Origin: Rubrivivax sp.
GTDB taxonomy: Bacteria > Pseudomonadota > Gammaproteobacteria > Burkholderiales > Burkholderiaceae_C
Direction: 5' to 3'
Assembly: GCA_019635315.1 (NCBI GenBank)
Contig: JAHBZT010000001.1
Span: forward strand, 186,001-250,000
Length of the DNA: 64,000 nucleotides
This document shows, one piece after another, positions 19,339 to 28,351 of this stretch (within the stretch, counting starts at the first letter, position 1; every line of letters starts with the position of its first letter). The position numbers and the translations under genes are program-made. A model generated the notes under the pieces. It made no database searches. It had not been told where the DNA came from and was given only the letters and a program-made list of their open reading frames with translations.

Positions 19339-20892
19339 TCAGTCCTGCGCCGGCGCCGGCACGCTCCAGCGCTTGCTCACGTCGCCGGCGCCGTTGACGC
19401 TCTCGAGCTGCACGCCGAAGCCCCACAGCCGCGCCACATGCTTGAGCACCTCGGCGGCGCCTTCGTGCAGCGGGCGGTCGTTGTGCTGGAAGTGGCGCAG
19501 CGTCAGCGAGCGGTCGCCGCGCAGGTTGACGTTCCAGACCTGGATGTTGGGCTCGCGCGAGCCGAGGTCGTACTGGCGGCTCAGGCTCTCGCGCACGCGG
19601 CGGTAGCCGGCCTCGTCGTGGATCGCGCTGACCTCGAGTTCGCTGGCGCGCTCGTCGTCGGTGATCGCGAACAGGCGCAGCTCGCGCATCAGGCGCGGGC
19701 TCAGGAACTGGCCGACGAAGCTCTCGTCCTTGTAGTTGCGCATCGCCTCGTCCAGTGCCGGCAGCCAGGGCCGGCCGGCGAGGCCGGGAAACCACTCGCG
19801 GTCCTCGTCGGTGGGCTGCTCGCAGATGCGCTTGATGTCGCTGTACATCGCGAAGCCCAGCGCATACGGGTTGATGCCGCTGTAGGCGCGGTGCCCCACC
19901 GGCGGCTGGTAGATGACGTTGGTGTGGCTCTTCAGCCACTCGATCATCACGCCGTCGGTCAGGTAGCCGTCGTCGTACATGGTGTTGAGCAGCTTGTGGT
20001 GCCAGAAGGTGGCCCAGCCCTCGTTCATGACCTGGGTCTGGCGCTGCGGGTAGAAATACTGCGCCACCTTGCGCACGATGCGCACGATCTCGCGCTGCCA
20101 GGGCTCCAGCAGCGGCGCGTTCTTCTCGATGAAGTACAGCAGGTTCTCCTGCGGCTCCTCGGGGAAGCGCCGGGCCTCGCTGGCCGCTTCCTTCTCGGCC
20201 TTCCTCGGCAGCGTGCGCCACAGGTCGTTGACCTGCTGCTGCGCATAGGCCTCGCGGTCGCGGCGCTCGGCCAGTTCCTGGGCCAGGCTCTTGCGGCTGG
20301 GCCGGCGGTAGCGGTCCACGCCGTGGTTGGCCAGCGCGTGGCAGCTGTCGAGGAATTCCTCCACCGTGTCGACCCCGTGCTTCTCCTCGCACTTGGCGAC
20401 ATAGTCCTTGGCGTAGACCAGGTAGTCGATGATCGACGACGCGTCGGTCCACATGCGGAACAGGTAGTTGCCCTTGAAGAAGCTGTTGTGGCCGTAGGCG
20501 GCGTGCGCGATCACCAGCGCCTGCATCGCCATCGTGTTCTCCTCCATCAGGTAGCTGATGCAGGGGTTGCTGTTGATGACGATCTCGTAGGCCAGGCCCA
20601 TGTGGCCGCGCTTGTAGTTCTTCTCGGTGGCGATGAATTCCTTGCCGTAGCTCCAGTGGCGGTAGTTCACCGGCATGCCCACGCTGGCGTAGGCGTCCAT
20701 CATCTGCTCGGCGGTGATGATCTCGAGCTGGTTCGGGTAGGTGTCCAGGCCGAAGCGCTCGGCCGTCGCGCGGATGACCTTGTGGTACTGCTCGATCAGC
20801 TCGAAGGACCAGTCGCTCGGCCCGGGCAGGTGTTCGCCGGGACGCTCGGCCAGCGGCAGCGGCTGTTCCAGCGCGGGGGGGCGCAGCTTCAT
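19339..20892 (-). CDS. ycgB: SpoVR family protein
   Basis: A 517-aa soluble protein of the SpoVR/YcgB family (SDWSFELIEQYHKVIRATAERFGLDTYPNQ, YGHNSFFKGNYLF, MNEGWATFWHHKLLN). The HExxH-like arrangement in the MNEGWATFWHH region is typical. It is the last gene of prkA-yeaH-spoVR, a set conserved in many proteobacteria and induced by starvation and stress. The molecular function is unknown; the name comes from Bacillus spore cortex formation. Confidence 0.95.
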   Translation of the reverse strand: MKLRPPALEQPLPLAERPGEHLPGPSDWSFELIEQYHKVIRATAERFGLDTYPNQLEIITAEQMMDAYASVGMPVNYRHWSYGKEFIATEKNYKRGHMGLAYEIVINSNPCISYLMEENTMAMQALVIAHAAYGHNSFFKGNYLFRMWTDASSIIDYLVYAKDYVAKCEEKHGVDTVEEFLDSCHALANHGVDRYRRPSRKSLAQELAERRDREAYAQQQVNDLWRTLPRKAEKEAASEARRFPEEPQENLLYFIEKNAPLLEPWQREIVRIVRKVAQYFYPQRQTQVMNEGWATFWHHKLLNTMYDDGYLTDGVMIEWLKSHTNVIYQPPVGHRAYSGINPYALGFAMYSDIKRICEQPTDEDREWFPGLAGRPWLPALDEAMRNYKDESFVGQFLSPRLMRELRLFAITDDERASELEVSAIHDEAGYRRVRESLSRQYDLGSREPNIQVWNVNLRGDRSLTLRHFQHNDRPLHEGAAEVLKHVARLWGFGVQLESVNGAGDVSKRWSVPAPAQD

Positions 20893-20914
20893 GCGTGTGT
20901 CGCCGCGGCGGGCC

Positions 20915-22219
20915 TCAGGCCGCCTTGGCGCCTTCCTTCTTGAACAGGTCGCGGAACACGGGATAGATCTGGTCGGCGCTGGTCGCCTTGCGCATCGCGA
21001 AGTGGCGGTGCGTCTCGAGCAGCTGGCTGTATTCCTCCCACAGGTTCTGCTCTTCCTCGGCGACCTGCACGTAGGCGAAGTAGCGCACCAGCGGCAGCAG
21101 CTTGTCGGACAGGATCTCGCGGCAACGGCCGCTGTCGTGGTGCCAGTTGTCGCCGTCGCTGGCCTGCGCGCCGTAGATGTTCCACTCGCTCGGGTTGTAG
21201 CGCGCCTTGATGATCTCCTCCATCAGCACCAGCGCGCTGCTGACCACGGTGCCGCCGGTCTCGCGGGCGTGGAAGAAGTTCTGCTCGTCGACCTCCTGCG
21301 CCTGCGTGTGGTGGCGGATGAAGACGAGGTCGATCTTCTCGTAGTGCCGCGTCAGGAACAGGTACAGCAGGATGAAGAAGCGCTTGGACAGCTCCTTGCG
21401 CTGCTCGTCCATGCTGCCGCTGACGTCCATCAGGCAGAACATCACCGCCTTGCTGGTGGGCACCGGCACCTTGACGCGGCTGCGGTAGCGCAGGTCGATG
21501 GGGTCCAGGTAGGGGATGCGCTCGACGCGCACGCGCAGCGCCTGCATCTCGGCCAGCAGCGCGTCGATGGCGGCCTGGTGCCCGGCCGCCGCGGTCTCGT
21601 CGGCCGGGCGCGGCTGCGCGCGCAGCGCGTCGAGTTCGGCCTGCAGCTCGCGCAGCTCGCGCCGGTGGCCGGCGCCGAGTGCGATGCGCCGGCCCAGGGC
21701 GCCGCGCATGCTGCGCACCACGTGCAGGTTGTTCGGCGTGCCGTCGCTGGTGAAGCCGGCGCGGTGGTATTTCCACTCCGGCACGTCCGCGAGCTGCGTG
21801 CGCACCAGGTGCGGCAGCGCCAGGTCCTCGAAGAAGACCTGCATGAACTCTTCCTTGCTCAGCGCGAAGACGAAGTCGTCCTCGCCCTCGCTGCTGTCGC
21901 TGGCCTGACCCTTGCCGCTGCCCCCGCCCTGGCCGCCCTTGGGGCGCTCGATGCGGTCGCCCTGGATGTATTCGCGGTTGCCCGGGTGCACGATCTCGCG
22001 GATGCCGCCCGAGCCGTGGCCGAAGACCGGCTCCGAGAGGTCCTTCTTCGGGATGCGGATGTCCTCGCCGCGCTCGATGTCGCGGATGCCGCGGCCGTCG
22101 ATCGCGCGCTTGACCGCCTCGCGGATCTGCTCCTTGTAGCGGCGCAGGAAACGCTCGCGGTTGCCGATGGACTTGTTCTTGCCCGCCAGCCTTCTGTCGA
22201 TGATCGATTGCAGTGCCAT
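20915..22219 (-). CDS. yeaH: YeaH/YhbH family protein (DUF444), VWA-like
   Basis: A 434-aa soluble protein of the UPF0229 family. The N-terminal region IIDRRLAGKNKSIGNRERFLRRYKEQI is typical, and the C-terminal half holds a von Willebrand A-like metal site (CLMDVSGSMDEQRKE). A Gly/Ser-rich linker near residue 100 is variable. It lies between prkA and spoVR, 22 bp upstream of the latter; in E. coli YeaH acts with the kinase YeaG in stress adaptation. Confidence 0.95.
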   Translation of the reverse strand: MALQSIIDRRLAGKNKSIGNRERFLRRYKEQIREAVKRAIDGRGIRDIERGEDIRIPKKDLSEPVFGHGSGGIREIVHPGNREYIQGDRIERPKGGQGGGSGKGQASDSSEGEDDFVFALSKEEFMQVFFEDLALPHLVRTQLADVPEWKYHRAGFTSDGTPNNLHVVRSMRGALGRRIALGAGHRRELRELQAELDALRAQPRPADETAAAGHQAAIDALLAEMQALRVRVERIPYLDPIDLRYRSRVKVPVPTSKAVMFCLMDVSGSMDEQRKELSKRFFILLYLFLTRHYEKIDLVFIRHHTQAQEVDEQNFFHARETGGTVVSSALVLMEEIIKARYNPSEWNIYGAQASDGDNWHHDSGRCREILSDKLLPLVRYFAYVQVAEEEQNLWEEYSQLLETHRHFAMRKATSADQIYPVFRDLFKKEGAKAA

Positions 22220-22239
22220 GGCGGTGCATCACCCTGTGA

Positions 22240-22326
22240 AGCCAAGCGGCCGCCGTGGATCCGGCTTCGCCGGGCCACTGGCGGCGCCCCCCTGGGGGGG
22301 AGCGCCGCAGGCGCTACGGGGGGGGG
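22240..22326. repeat. GC-rich palindromic repeat between prkA and yeaH
   Basis: The 110-bp gap holds GGCGCCCCCC/GGGGGGGAGCGCC and further G-runs reaching the prkA stop. It is similar in style to the repeat at 54-98. It probably forms a stem-loop in the operon mRNA; no T-run, so termination is not implied. Confidence 0.45.
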
Positions 22327-22329
22327 TCA

Positions 22330-24252
22330 TCAGCTGCTCTTGCGCACGCGCAGGTACCACTCGCACAGCAGCCGCACCTGCTTGGGCGTGTAGCCCTTGG
22401 CGACCATGCGCGTGACGAAGTCCTCGTGCTTCTTGGCCTCGTCGGCGCTGGCCTTGGCGTTGAAGCTGATCACCGGCAGCAGCTCCTCGGTGTTCGAGAA
22501 CATCTTCTTCTCGATCACCGTGCGCAGCTTCTCGTAGCTGGTCCAGTTGGGGTTCTTGCCGGCGTTGCTGGCACGCGCGCGCAGCACGAAGTTGACGATC
22601 TCGTTGCGGAAGTCCTTGGGGTTGGCGATGCCCGCCGGCTTCTCGATCTTCTCGAGTTCGGCATTCAGGCTCGCGCGGTCGAAGACCTCGCCGGTGTCGG
22701 TGTCGCGGTACTCGTGGTCCTGGATCCAGTAGTCGGCATAGGTGACGTAGCGGTCGAAGATGTTCTGGCCGTACTCGCTGTAGCTCTCGAGGTACGCGGT
22801 CTGGATCTCCTTGCCGATGAATTCCGCGTAGCGCGGCGCCAGCAGCTCCTTGATGAAGCCGACATACTTGTCCTCGACCTCCTTCGGAAACTGCTCGCGC
22901 TCGATCTGCTGCTCCAGCACGTACATCAGGTGCACCGGGTTGGCGGCCACCTCGCTGGGGTCGAAGTTGAAGACCTTGGACAGGATCTTGTACGCAAAGC
23001 GCGTGCTGATGCCGCTCATGCCCTCGTCGACGCCGGCATAGTCGCGGTATTCCTGGTAGCTCTTCGCGCGCGGGTCGGTATCCTTGAGGTTCTCGCCGTC
23101 GTAGACCAGCATCTTGCTGAACAGGCTGCTGTTCTCGGGCTCCTTCAGCCGCGTCAGGATGGCGAACTGGCTCATCATCTTCAGCGTGCCTGGCGCGCAG
23201 GTCGCGTCGGCCAGGCTGCTGTTGCGCAGCAGCTTCTCGTAGATCTTGACCTCCTCGCTGACGCGCAGGCAGTACGGCACCTTGACGATGTAGATGCGGT
23301 CCAGGAAGGCCTCGTTGTTCTTGTTGTTGCGGAACGCCTTCCACTCGCTCTCGTTGCTGTGCGCGAGCACGACACCGTCGAAGGGGATCGCGCCGAAGCC
23401 CTCGGTGCCCTTGAAGTTGCCTTCCTGGGTGGCGGTCAGCAGCGGGTGCAGCACCTTGATCGGCGCCTTGAACATCTCGACGAATTCCAGCAGGCCCTGG
23501 TTGGCCAGGCACAGGCCGCCGCTGTAGCTGTAGGCATCCGGGTCGTCCTGCGCGTAGGTCTCGAGCTTGCGGATGTCGACCTTGCCGACCAGCGAGCTGA
23601 TGTCCTGGTTGTTCTCGTCACCGGGCTCGGTCTTGCTGATGCCGACCTGCTTGAGGATGCTGGGGTAGCGCTTGACGACGCGGAACTGCCGGATGTCGCC
23701 GCCGAATTCCTCCAGCCGCTTGACGGCCCAGGGGCTCATGATGCGGTTCAGGTAGCGGCTGGGGATGCCGTATTCCTGCTCCAGGATCGGCCCGTCCTCG
23801 ACCGGGTCGAACAGCCCGAGCGGGCTCTCGTTGACCGGGCTGCCCTTGAGCGCATAGAACGGCACCTGCTCGGCGAGCTGCTTCAGCCGCTCGGCGATGC
23901 TGCTCTTGCCGCCGCCCACCGGGCCCAGCAGGTAGAGGATCTGCTTCTTCTCCTCCAGCCCCTGCGCGGCATGGCGGAAGTAGCTGACGACCTGCTCGAT
24001 CGAGTCCTCCATGCCGTAGAACTCGGCGAACGCCGGGTACACGTTGATGACCTTGTTGGCGAAGATGCGCGACAGCCGCGGGTCGTTGCGCGTGTCGATG
24101 CGCGTGGGCTCGCCGATCGCGCGCAGCATGCGCTCGGCGGCGGTGGCGTAGGCCAGGGGGTTGCGCTTGCATTCCGCGAGGTAGTCCTCCAGGGACAGTT
24201 CCTCCTCGCGCAGGCGCTCGTAGCGCGCCTTCAGGTGGCTCATCACATCCAT
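22330..24252 (-). CDS. prkA: PrkA-family serine protein kinase / AAA+ protein
   Basis: A 640-aa protein of the PrkA/YeaG family. It has an N-terminal AAA+-like module with Walker A GPVGGGKSS at 110-118 (IDTRNDPRLSRIFANKVI upstream) and a C-terminal PrkA kinase-like domain. The start ATG 24252 has GGAGG six bases upstream; an internal ATG at 24243 is less likely. It is the first gene of the prkA-yeaH-spoVR operon. Family members are induced by starvation or nitrogen stress and phosphorylate proteins in vitro, though some act as ATP-dependent proteases. Confidence 0.95.
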   Translation of the reverse strand: MDVMSHLKARYERLREEELSLEDYLAECKRNPLAYATAAERMLRAIGEPTRIDTRNDPRLSRIFANKVINVYPAFAEFYGMEDSIEQVVSYFRHAAQGLEEKKQILYLLGPVGGGKSSIAERLKQLAEQVPFYALKGSPVNESPLGLFDPVEDGPILEQEYGIPSRYLNRIMSPWAVKRLEEFGGDIRQFRVVKRYPSILKQVGISKTEPGDENNQDISSLVGKVDIRKLETYAQDDPDAYSYSGGLCLANQGLLEFVEMFKAPIKVLHPLLTATQEGNFKGTEGFGAIPFDGVVLAHSNESEWKAFRNNKNNEAFLDRIYIVKVPYCLRVSEEVKIYEKLLRNSSLADATCAPGTLKMMSQFAILTRLKEPENSSLFSKMLVYDGENLKDTDPRAKSYQEYRDYAGVDEGMSGISTRFAYKILSKVFNFDPSEVAANPVHLMYVLEQQIEREQFPKEVEDKYVGFIKELLAPRYAEFIGKEIQTAYLESYSEYGQNIFDRYVTYADYWIQDHEYRDTDTGEVFDRASLNAELEKIEKPAGIANPKDFRNEIVNFVLRARASNAGKNPNWTSYEKLRTVIEKKMFSNTEELLPVISFNAKASADEAKKHEDFVTRMVAKGYTPKQVRLLCEWYLRVRKSS

Positions 24253-24295
24253 GCGGACCTCCGGTGTCCAGCACGCGGCGGGCCGGCGGGGAGCC

Positions 24296-24311
24296 TGCCC
24301 TGATCGCGCCT
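24296..24311 (-). promoter_or_regulatory. Weak -24/-12-like element upstream of prkA
   Basis: The minus-strand sequence AGGCGCGATCAGGGCA keeps GG and GC exactly 10 nt apart, 44 bp from the prkA ATG, but matches the sigma-54 consensus poorly outside those bases. The E. coli yeaGH operon is controlled by NtrC/sigma-54 as well as sigma-S, which makes it worth noting. Confidence 0.25.
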
Positions 24312-24319
24312 GGGAAGTT

Positions 24320-24358
24320 CTGATGGAGTCCCGGCTGTACGGACCCGGGCTCCATCAG
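24320..24358. promoter_or_regulatory. Large dyad upstream of prkA
   Basis: CTGATGGAG (24320-24328) and CTCCATCAG (24350-24358) are perfect 9-bp arms, extended inward by partly matching CCCGG blocks around a 9-nt centre. It lies 68 bp upstream of prkA. No T-run follows on either strand, so it is either an operator or a 5' leader hairpin. The rest of the gap 24253-24791 (539 bp) shows no gene or clear element. Confidence 0.5.
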
Positions 24359-24791
24359 AGCTTTCCTTCTCACCGGCTGGACACTGCGGGCGCAAGGCGT
24401 GAGTTCAGCATGATTCATTCTGCGCCAGCCCGGGCCCCGATGAAAGCAGGCTTCGCGCATCAATTCATGCCTTTGCCCACAAGCCCCGCGCCGCCGCGGG
24501 TCTCCGGCCCGGGGACTTGACGCAAGAGCCATGCCTCGCTGCAGGCCGCCCCTGCCTCCACAACGCAGCGGCCGGCAGCCCCGACGACAGACCGGAAGCG
24601 CACCGCTATGGAGCGCTGCGCACGCGCCGGGTTCCCTGGTCCGCGCTCCCGGCCTTGCGCCCCTGTCAAGCGCGCCTTCGCGGTGCGGTCATCGCGCGCC
24701 GCGTTGCGACGCCCGACGATGCCGGTTAGGGTTTCGGGTTCTCCCTCAGACAAGAGGCCGCGGGCATCGTCAACGCGGCCCGCCCTCACCG

Positions 24792-25763
24792 ATGAACCAG
24801 GAAAACCTCCTCGAACTGCTGTCCCGCGCGGTCAACGGCATGGGCAGCGCCACCACGACGGCACTGCGCATCACCGTGATCCTGATCGCGGCCTGGGTGC
24901 TGGTCGCCGTGCTGCAGCGTGCGGTGCGCGCCTTTCGCCTGCGCATCGCCGCGCGGCTGGACGACGTGGAAGCCGTCAAGCGTGCCGAGACGCTGGCGCG
25001 TGTCTTCCGCTACCTGATCGCCGTCGTCGTCTCGCTGGTCGCCGGCATGCTGGTGCTGGGCGAGATCGGCATCTCGGTCGCGCCCATCCTGGGTGCCGCC
25101 GGTGTCGTCGGCCTGGCGGTCGGCTTCGGCGCGCAGAGCCTGGTGCGCGACTATTTCACCGGCTTCTTCATCCTGCTCGAGAACCAGATCCGCCAGGGCG
25201 ACATCGTGCAGCTCAGCAGCGACCATGCCGGCTTCGTCGAGGAGGTCACGCTGCGCTACGTGCGGCTGCGCGACTACGACGGCCGCGTGCACTTCGTGCC
25301 CAACGGGCAGATCACGAGCATCATCAACTCGACGCGCGAATTCGCCTTCGCGGTGCTCGACGTCGGCGTGGCCTACCGCGAGAACGTCGACGAGGTGATG
25401 GCGCTGATGCAGGACGTCGCCCGGGGCCTGCGCGAGGACGCCGACTTCGCGCCGCGCATCCTCGACGACCTGGAGATGGCCGGCGTCAACGCCTGGGGCG
25501 ACTCGGCGGTGGTCGTGCGCGCGCGCATCAAGTGCGTGCCGCCGCAGCAGTGGGCGGTCAAGCGCGAATACCTGCGCCGGCTGAAGGCGGTCTTCGACGA
25601 GCGCGGCATCGAGATCCCGTTCCCGCACCTGACGGTCTACGCCGGCCAGGACAAGCAGGGCGCGGCACCGGCGCTGCCGCTGCGCCTGCAGCGCCCGCCG
25701 CGGCCCGTGGCGGCCCCCGCGGAGCCCCGCGCCGCCGCCGAACGCTCGCCGCGCGCCGCCTGA
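24792..25763 (+). CDS. mscS: Small-conductance mechanosensitive channel (MscS family)
   Basis: A 323-aa inner-membrane protein with three N-terminal helices. The pore helix [21 protein letters not shown] leads into VRDYFTGFFILLENQIRQGD, the MscS signature, followed by the beta domain (VRLRDYDGRVHFVPNGQI) and the alpha-beta domain. It has a Pro/Ala-rich C-terminal tail. It opens under membrane tension to release solutes in osmotic downshock. It stands alone; the ribosome-binding site is weak. Confidence 0.93.
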   Translation: MNQENLLELLSRAVNGMGSATTTALRITVILIAAWVLVAVLQRAVRAFRLRIAARLDDVEAVKRAETLARVFRYLIAVVVSLVAGMLVLGEIGISVAPILGAAGVVGLAVGFGAQSLVRDYFTGFFILLENQIRQGDIVQLSSDHAGFVEEVTLRYVRLRDYDGRVHFVPNGQITSIINSTREFAFAVLDVGVAYRENVDEVMALMQDVARGLREDADFAPRILDDLEMAGVNAWGDSAVVVRARIKCVPPQQWAVKREYLRRLKAVFDERGIEIPFPHLTVYAGQDKQGAAPALPLRLQRPPRPVAAPAEPRAAAERSPRAA

Positions 25764-25863
25764 CGGCAGGCCGGCCGCGCGGCCGGGCATCGCGGGGCCG
25801 GCATCGCACCCGGCAGGGTACCGAGCCCGGTACCCCATCCGGGGGATGCGATGATGGCGGACC

Positions 25864-27048
25864 ATGAACCGTCATCTGCTGCTGCTGGCCGTCTGCCAGG
25901 CCCTGTTCCTCACCAACAACGTCACCTTCATCGCGATCAACGGCCTCGTCGGCCTGAAGCTCGCGCCGTTGGGCTGGATGGCGACGCTGCCGGTGATGGG
26001 CTACGTGGTCGGGGGCGCGCTGGCCACCGCGCCGGTGGCGCGGCTGCAGGCGCGGCTGGGGCGCAAGCGCTCGTTCCAGATCGGTCTGCTGATCGCCGCG
26101 CTGTCGGCCGCGGTCGGCGCGCTGGCGGTGATGACGGCCAACTTCTGGCTGCTCGTCGGCGCCACCGTGGCCGCCGGCTTCTACAGCGCGAACGCTTCGC
26201 TGTACCGCTTCGCCGGCCCCGAGCTGGTGGCGCCGGCCTTCAAGGAGAAGGCGCTGTCGCTGGTCATGGCCGGCGGCGTGGCCGGCGCCTTCATCGGGCC
26301 GAACCTGGCCAGCGCGACCCGCAGCTGGCTGCCCGTGGAGTTTGCGGGCGCTTACGTCGCACTGATCGGCGTGGCCTTGCTCGGGCTCGTCGTGCTGTCG
26401 TTCATCCGCTTCCCGGCACACCAGCCACCGCTGCCCGGCGCGCCGGCCGGGCGGCCGCTGGCCGAGATCGCGCGCCAGCCGACCTTCGTCGTCGCGGTCG
26501 CCGCCGGCGCGTTGGGCTATGGCGTCATGAACCTGCTGATGGCGGCCACGCCGCTGGCCATGCAGCAGTGCGGTCTGCCCTTCGACGACGCCGCGCTGGT
26601 GCTGGAGTGGCATGTGCTGGGCATGTTCGTGCCCGCCTTCTTCACCGGCCACCTGATCAAGCGCTTCGGCGCGCTGCCCATCATGGGCATCGGCGCGCTG
26701 CTCAATTTCGCCTGTGTCGCGGTGGCGCTGTCGGGCGTGGAGCTGACGCAGTTCCTGGTCGCCCTCTTCGTGCTGGGCGTGGGCTGGAACTTCCTCTATA
26801 CCGGCGGCAGCACGCTGCTGACCAGCACCTACCGGCCCGAGGAGAAGACGCGTGCGCAGGGCGCGATGGACTTCTGCGTCTTCTCGACGATGGCACTGAC
26901 CTCGTTCGCCTCCGGCGCGCTGGTCACCACGCAGGGCTGGACGTGGCTGAACCTGGGCTCGCTGCTGCCGATCACGCTGGTCAGCGGCGCGCTGCTCTGG
27001 CTGGCGCTGCTGCAGCGTACGCCGACCCCCGCCAAAACCGCGGGTTGA
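25864..27048 (+). CDS. Major facilitator superfamily transporter
   Basis: A 394-aa membrane protein with about 12 helices. Between helices 2 and 3 the loop reads RLQARLGRKRSFQIG, the MFS motif A position. The N-terminus opens FLTNNVTFIAINGLVGLKLAP, as in YcaD/riboflavin-like unassigned carriers. The substrate is unknown. It stands 100 bp after mscS and 117 bp before ydcS. Confidence 0.88.
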   Translation: MNRHLLLLAVCQALFLTNNVTFIAINGLVGLKLAPLGWMATLPVMGYVVGGALATAPVARLQARLGRKRSFQIGLLIAALSAAVGALAVMTANFWLLVGATVAAGFYSANASLYRFAGPELVAPAFKEKALSLVMAGGVAGAFIGPNLASATRSWLPVEFAGAYVALIGVALLGLVVLSFIRFPAHQPPLPGAPAGRPLAEIARQPTFVVAVAAGALGYGVMNLLMAATPLAMQQCGLPFDDAALVLEWHVLGMFVPAFFTGHLIKRFGALPIMGIGALLNFACVAVALSGVELTQFLVALFVLGVGWNFLYTGGSTLLTSTYRPEEKTRAQGAMDFCVFSTMALTSFASGALVTTQGWTWLNLGSLLPITLVSGALLWLALLQRTPTPAKTAG

Positions 27049-27100
27049 CCCCAGGTATCTGATTTTCAGAACGCTCGGCGCCGGATCATTGAATTTCACA

Positions 27101-27119
27101 AGGCCCGGACACCGGGCCT
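27101..27119. other. Hairpin upstream of ydcS
   Basis: AGGCCCGG and CCGGGCCT form a perfect 8-bp stem with loop ACA. It lies between the MFS gene and ydcS. No T-run, so termination is doubtful; it could be a weak terminator, an operator or a leader hairpin. Confidence 0.4.
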
Positions 27120-27165
27120 AAGGTGCGTTCTCCCGTCGGATCGACACGACAGCAGGAGGCTGCCC

Positions 27166-28338
27166 ATGACCCGTTCCCGTCTCGCGCTGGTGGCTGCGGC
27201 CGCCGCCGCCGCCCTCGCCACGCACGGTGCCGTGCTCGCCCAGCAGGGCATGCTGCAGAAGATCGGCAAGGGCGAGGGCCAGGTCGACATCGTCGCCTGG
27301 GCCGGCTACATCGAGCGCGGCGCCACCGACAAGAACTTCGACTGGGTCACCGACTTCGAGAAAAAGACCGGCTGCAAGGTCAACGTCAAGACCGCCGGCA
27401 CCAGCGACGAGATGGTGGCGCTGATGAACGAGGGCGGCTTCGACCTCGTCACCGCCAGCGGCGACGCGAGCACGCGGCTGATCCGCGGCAAGAAGGCGGC
27501 GCCGATCAACGTCGCGCTGATCCCCAGCTACAAGAACATCGACCCGCGGCTGCAGAAGGCGCCCTGGCACTACGAGAACAACACGCACTACGGCGTGCCG
27601 TACCAGTGGGGCTGGAACGTGCTCATGTACAACACCAAGGTCTTCAAGGACAAGCCGCCCACCAGCTGGAGCGTGGTCTTCGAGGAGACGACGCTGCCCG
27701 ACGGCAAGAGCAACAAGGGCCGCGTGCAGGCCTTCGACGGCCCGATCTACATCGCCGACGCCGCGCTGTACCTGATGAAGAAGAACCCGGCGCTGGGCAT
27801 CAAGGACCCCTACGAGCTCAACGAGACGCAGTACAAGGCGGCGCTGGAGCTGCTGCGCGGGCAGCGCAAGATCGTCGGCAAATACTGGCACGACGCCTTC
27901 GTGCAGATCGACGACTTCACCAACGAGGGTGTGGTGGCGTCCAGCTCCTGGCAGTTCCAGGCCAACATCCTGAAGAGCAAGAACCAGCCCATCGCCACCG
28001 TGGTGCCTGTGGAGGGCTCCACCGGCTGGGCCGACAGCACGATGCTGCACGCCGAGGCGAAGAACCCGAACTGCGCCTACATGTGGCTGGAGCACAGCCT
28101 GAACCCCAAGCTGCAGGGCGACCTGGCGGCCTGGTTCGGCTCGGTGCCCGCTGTACCGGCGGCCTGCAAGGGCAACAAGCTGCTCGGCGACGAAGGCTGC
28201 GCGCGCCAGGGCTACAACGCCTTCGACCGCATCGCCTTCTGGCGCACGCCCATCACGCAGTGCAAGAGCCAGCCCGGGCAGTGCGTGCCGTACCACAAGT
28301 GGGTGTCGGACTACATCGCCATCCTCGGCGGCCGCTGA
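27166..28338 (+). CDS. ydcS: Polyamine-type ABC transporter substrate-binding protein (YdcS-like)
   Basis: A 390-aa periplasmic protein with a signal peptide of ~25 residues (AVLA|QQ). The PotD/YdcS-like fold is shown by VDIVAWAGYIERG, GGFDLVTASGDASTRLI and GVPYQWGWNVLMYN. A strong AGGAGG precedes ATG 27166. It is the first gene of ydcSTUV-patD. Putrescine or another polyamine is the expected ligand from the linked aminobutyraldehyde dehydrogenase. In E. coli YdcS also has a polyhydroxybutyrate-related activity. Confidence 0.9.
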   Translation: MTRSRLALVAAAAAAALATHGAVLAQQGMLQKIGKGEGQVDIVAWAGYIERGATDKNFDWVTDFEKKTGCKVNVKTAGTSDEMVALMNEGGFDLVTASGDASTRLIRGKKAAPINVALIPSYKNIDPRLQKAPWHYENNTHYGVPYQWGWNVLMYNTKVFKDKPPTSWSVVFEETTLPDGKSNKGRVQAFDGPIYIADAALYLMKKNPALGIKDPYELNETQYKAALELLRGQRKIVGKYWHDAFVQIDDFTNEGVVASSSWQFQANILKSKNQPIATVVPVEGSTGWADSTMLHAEAKNPNCAYMWLEHSLNPKLQGDLAAWFGSVPAVPAACKGNKLLGDEGCARQGYNAFDRIAFWRTPITQCKSQPGQCVPYHKWVSDYIAILGGR

Positions 28339-28351
28339 ACCTGGCACACGC

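Noticed and set aside
24320-24358. Dyad upstream of prkA as a terminator
   Set aside because: Neither strand has a T-run after the stem.
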